Shown here: one piece after another, positions 8,502 to 10,448 of the stretch
Position numbering within the stretch: position 1 is the first letter of the stretch
Layout of the letters: each line of letters begins with the position of its first letter
Origin: Halocafeteria seosinensis
Lineage: Eukaryota > Sar > Bigyra > Bicosoecida
Reading direction: 5' to 3'
NCBI GenBank assembly: GCA_001687465.1
Contig: LVLI01000080.1
Coordinates: 188,001 to 198,448 of the forward strand
DNA length: 10,448 nucleotides
Made by a program: the position numbers and the translations under genes
The notes under the pieces: model-generated
The model's input: only the letters and a program-made list of their open reading frames with translations
What the model was told of the DNA's origin: nothing
The model's database searches: none

Positions 8502-9246
8502 CTATTTTTTCTTCTTCTTTTCACCTAGGTCCGGTGGTGGTTGTGACGCTTCGGCGATAACTCGTTGGACAAAGGCTACGTAATCGACTTCTCCCGCGTC
8601 ATCGGGGTCAGCATACTGCAGCAGAGGGTTCTATGAACACTGTACGTGTCGGTGATTCTTCTACAGTCTCACTTACCTGCATTAGGTGCTCCACCATGCC
8701 CGGATTCATCGGTTCATCTCCAAGCTTTCCTAATATTTCACGGCACTTAGCTAGGGTAACGTATCCCCTATTTTCTGGATCAAATTTCTTAAACGCTGCA
8801 ATTGCTGCGTCCTGTGAGTATTCATCTCCTTTTATTCGAGCTAGAACCTTAAGCCAGCCTGTGTAGTCAATCCGCCCATCCTCTTCCACTGCACTTCCAT
8901 AGCCTTTTACCTCCTTCTGCAAGCACTCAGACTTTGATCGCGCGGACTGATGGCATCAACTACATGAAATACATACCACTGTGGGGTAAAATCCAAGAGC
9001 TCGAAGACAAGCCCCTAACTCGCTAGTAGCAATGTAACCCGTGGATGCTGTATCGAATCTCTCAAAGACCTTCTTCCCCCTTTGGATAATTTCCTCATCC
9101 AGTGTTTCATTTGGTTCCGGCCATTCTACAAACGAGAGTTCTGGCTTAACATATTCCTTATTTGCCAAGTTCAAGAGATGCTCCAAGTACTCCTCTGAGC
9201 CACCTCCTCCACTCTTGGCTCCGCTCCTCGAGCTTTTCGGCGGCAT
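8502..9246 (-). CDS. EF-hand protein resembling dynein regulatory complex subunit 8 / EFCAB2 (three exons, 207 aa)
   Basis: The coding sequence joins 8977-9246, 8677-8916 and 8502-8615 on the minus strand. All junctions are phase 0 and each intron brings an in-frame stop if retained. The protein has a Gly/Ser-rich start, a linker with WPEPNETLDEE, and four EF-hand-like units. Loops are at 65-76 (DTASTGYIATSE), about 99-110, 136-147 (DPENRGYVTLAK) and 173-184 (DPDDAGEVDYVA). Each lacks one or more calcium ligands: loop 1 has Ala at position 3, loop 2 starts with Ala and ends with Gly, loop 3 ends with Lys and loop 4 with Ala. Calcium binding is therefore doubtful except perhaps in loop 1. It ends in a five-lysine run. 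The pattern LRALGFYPT after loop 1, and AAFKKFDPENRGYV followed by a helix and a last unit, recall EFCAB2/DRC8 of the axonemal nexin-dynein regulatory complex. A divergent calmodulin- or centrin-type protein is the alternative. The ATG at 9246 is the first in its frame. Confidence 0.82.
8616..8676 (-). other. EF-hand gene intron 2 (61 bp, phase 0)
   Basis: On the minus strand the donor is CAG|GTAAGT (8676 downward) and the acceptor CTGCTGCAG|TAT (ending at 8616). Splicing joins EHLMQ to YADPDDAGEVDY and completes the fourth EF-hand unit. Unspliced, the frame stops soon after the exon. Confidence 0.92.
8917..8976 (-). other. EF-hand gene intron 1 (60 bp, phase 0)
   Basis: On the minus strand the donor is GTG|GTATGT (8976 downward) and the acceptor GTGCTTGCAG|AAG (ending at 8917). 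Splicing joins LRALGFYPTV to KEVKGYGS. The frame upstream otherwise ends at a TGA inside the intron. Confidence 0.9.
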
Positions 9247-9933
9247 AATCGCGGCTTCAAATATCGAGTGCAAGGACTGCTTGAGGCAAGATTGACGTAA
9301 AATGCCTTCGTAATGAACTGGAGCAAAGTTTGTCAACACCCGTTAAGGAGGCCCAGTAAGAACTATATTAATGACACACGTCAAAACACGACTACCACAC
9401 GGAGAACGAACTGCCAATTCATCGTGCATTGCTTGGTGCGCACTGCGCACTGCGATTCGCCCTGAACTACAGTTATGATCCTGGAGGGCCGAGCCTCCTG
9501 GAGGTTCCTTCAAGGACCTCCGTGACTGTGAAGTTCAACTGTTCAAAAAAATTTTTGGGTAGTTTCTATACCGTAGTACCAGAGAGTATAATTTATGGCC
9601 TACCGGTTGAATCTTCAAATGGACCACGAATACATTCATGCACCGTGAAGACAGACAAGACTACAGTACCACCTATCCATATTGGCTACCCAACAGCTCG
9701 AATCTCCACAAAAAGAGTTCAGAGTGCGTCACAACCATCAAGTCTACCCTTACTGTAGTCAGTGTGTAGTCCAATTCCGTTCATCAGAATTCTTACCGAA
9801 GCTTCCCATGTGGGTTAAGTAATGGTGAATGTCTGTCAGTAATAGTTTCTCCGTCCGTTCATGTTACAAACACGGGGCGGGTGCCGAGAGGTCCGGAAAT
9901 ACAGCGTCAGCGGCCGCGCGAAAACGCGCCAGA
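9247..9933. other. Intergenic region, probable promoter of the EF-hand gene, no supported gene
   Basis: About 690 bases without a gene I can support. The stretch next to 9246 should hold the 5' UTR and promoter of the EF-hand gene. On the minus strand near 9300-9320 the sequence TTCATTACGAAGGCATTTTA loosely resembles an oomycete initiator followed by a flanking element, but this is a weak match. A plus-strand frame at 9429-9758 opens with TTG, not ATG, and its product resembles nothing I know. Local oddities are a GTGCGCAC palindrome followed by TGCGCAC (9436-9450) and a cluster of GGAGG/CCTCC inverted repeats at 9482-9521. Confidence 0.55.
9916..9929. promoter_or_regulatory. GC-rich inverted repeat with an E2F-like core
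   Basis: GCGCG AAAA CGCGC is a perfect 5-bp inverted repeat around four A's. On the minus strand it reads TTTTCGCGC, which fits the E2F/DP consensus TTTSSCGC known from animals and plants. It lies just before the tandem repeat block. Binding is an inference; a site this short can occur by chance. Confidence 0.35.
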
Positions 9934-10158
9934 AGTAGCCTACAATATTTTGAATGTTACAGTTGACATGACGAAGTGAAAGAGGTTGGTGGCAGTAGCC
10001 TATTTTCAGTGTTATAGTTGACATGACGTAGTGAAAGAGGTTGGTGGCAGTAGCCTAGTTTTAGTGTGACAGTTGACATGACGAAGTGACAGAGGTTGGT
10101 GGCAGTAGCCTATTTTTAGTGTGACAGTTGACATGACGAAGTGAAAGAGGTTGGTGGC
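9934..10158. repeat. Tandem repeat, four copies of a 55-bp unit
   Basis: The copies are 9934-9993 (60 bp, the most divergent, with altered and extra bases after AGTAGCCTA), 9994-10048, 10049-10103 and 10104-10158 (55 bp each). Each begins AGTAGCCTA and ends AGAGGTTGGTGGC. Copies 2 to 4 differ at only a few positions (for example GACGTAG in copy 2 against GACGAAG, and GTGACAG in copy 3 against GTGAAAG). The unit carries the spaced sequence TGACAGTTGACATGACG, with three TGAC cores. The unit length is not a multiple of three, so a protein repeat is unlikely. Confidence 0.93.
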
Positions 10159-10179
10159 TACTCAGAATAGGAACCGGTA

Positions 10180-10215
10180 TTTTTTTGTCTTTTTTTTTTT
10201 TTCTCGAACCCTCAG
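10180..10215 (+). other. T tract followed by CTCAG, directly before an ATG
   Basis: A run of T's (10180-10203, broken only by GTC at 10187-10189) is followed 7 bases later by CTCAG (10211-10215) and then ATG at 10216. This looks like a polypyrimidine tract and 3' splice site. The four introns identified in this window have no such tract. It may equally be a simple T-rich promoter element or slippage product. Confidence 0.4.
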
Positions 10216-10325
10216 ATGGTTAAGGAAGAAAACGGTCACCTCGTACCGGTATACCTTGGACTTACTCGTCTTCGTGGCTTCAGAAAGACCTGGGTAGTTG
10301 CACCTTCTTCGATCTCGAGCAGGAG

Positions 10326-10448
10326 ATGTACTTTAATCTGGGCTATGATGACGAAAATGAGGTGGACGGAATTTCTGGGGAGCCCCCTCCCGCGTCAGGT
10401 GGAGGCTTGTCATTGGTCACAACTGTTGCGTCGGGAACAACACTTCAT
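10326..10448 (+). CDS. Possible start of a gene running off the right edge (partial)
   Basis: The frame containing the ATG at 10326 is open from 10224 to the end of the window. It has a plausible protein composition (FFDLEQEMYFNLGYDDENEV, then Gly/Pro/Ser-rich sequence). A second plus-strand frame from the ATG at 10216 is also open to the end but becomes Trp- and Arg-rich, as shadow frames do. On the minus strand a frame ending at TAG (10343-10345) is open to the edge and could be the tail of a gene coming in from the right. I recognise no domain in any of them. The strand and exact start are therefore uncertain. Confidence 0.25.
   Translation, partial: MYFNLGYDDENEVDGISGEPPPASGGGLSLVTTVASGTTLH

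Noticed and set aside
9429-9758. 109-codon plus-strand frame as a gene
   Set aside because: It starts at TTG with no early ATG, has no domain, and covers inverted repeats.
9836-10024. 62-codon minus-strand frame across the tandem repeats
   Set aside because: It runs over a repeat whose unit is not a multiple of three, so the frame breaks between copies; it looks like chance.
9934-10158. CRISPR array
   Set aside because: The copies are directly adjacent with no unique spacers, and the rest of the window is eukaryotic.

Overview
This window is eukaryotic nuclear DNA from a compact genome. Proteins of 200 to 1030 residues are separated by tens to hundreds of bases. Four GT-AG introns of 60 to 76 bp can be placed with the reading frame kept across each one. 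The content points to a flagellated protist: a GARP/EARP tethering subunit (VPS51), a seven-helix receptor of the cAMP-receptor-like type, and an EF-hand protein resembling axonemal DRC8/EFCAB2. A stramenopile of the oomycete kind would fit the short introns, gene density and receptor type, but this is inference and nothing in the window proves the taxon.

Layout: 1-431 is upstream sequence with no gene I can support. 432-3026 (+) encodes an 864-residue, mostly disordered orphan protein with one short coiled coil. It converges, with a 32-bp gap, on VPS51 (-), which has a long exon at 3059-6107 and a tiny 32-bp first exon at 6184-6215. VPS51 and the receptor gene diverge from a 302-bp shared intergenic region (6216-6517). 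The receptor (+, exons 6518-6931 and 7003-8445, 618 aa) converges, with a 56-bp gap, on a three-exon EF-hand gene (-, exons 8977-9246, 8677-8916, 8502-8615, 207 aa). From 9247 to about 10215 lies noncoding DNA holding a GC-rich inverted repeat with an E2F-like core, four tandem copies of a 55-bp unit and a long T tract. The last ~120 to 230 bases are open in more than one frame and may be the start of another gene that leaves the window.

The four genes alternate strand (+ - + -), so each neighbouring pair shares either a promoter region or a 3' end. The genes do not form one pathway. The receptor would act at the cell surface, VPS51 in endosome-to-Golgi retrieval and recycling, and the EF-hand protein probably in the flagellar axoneme. 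I saw no clear new defence, mobile or catalytic system. The most unusual items are the orphan gene, the receptor's long cysteine- and serine-rich tail, and the structured noncoding block on the right.
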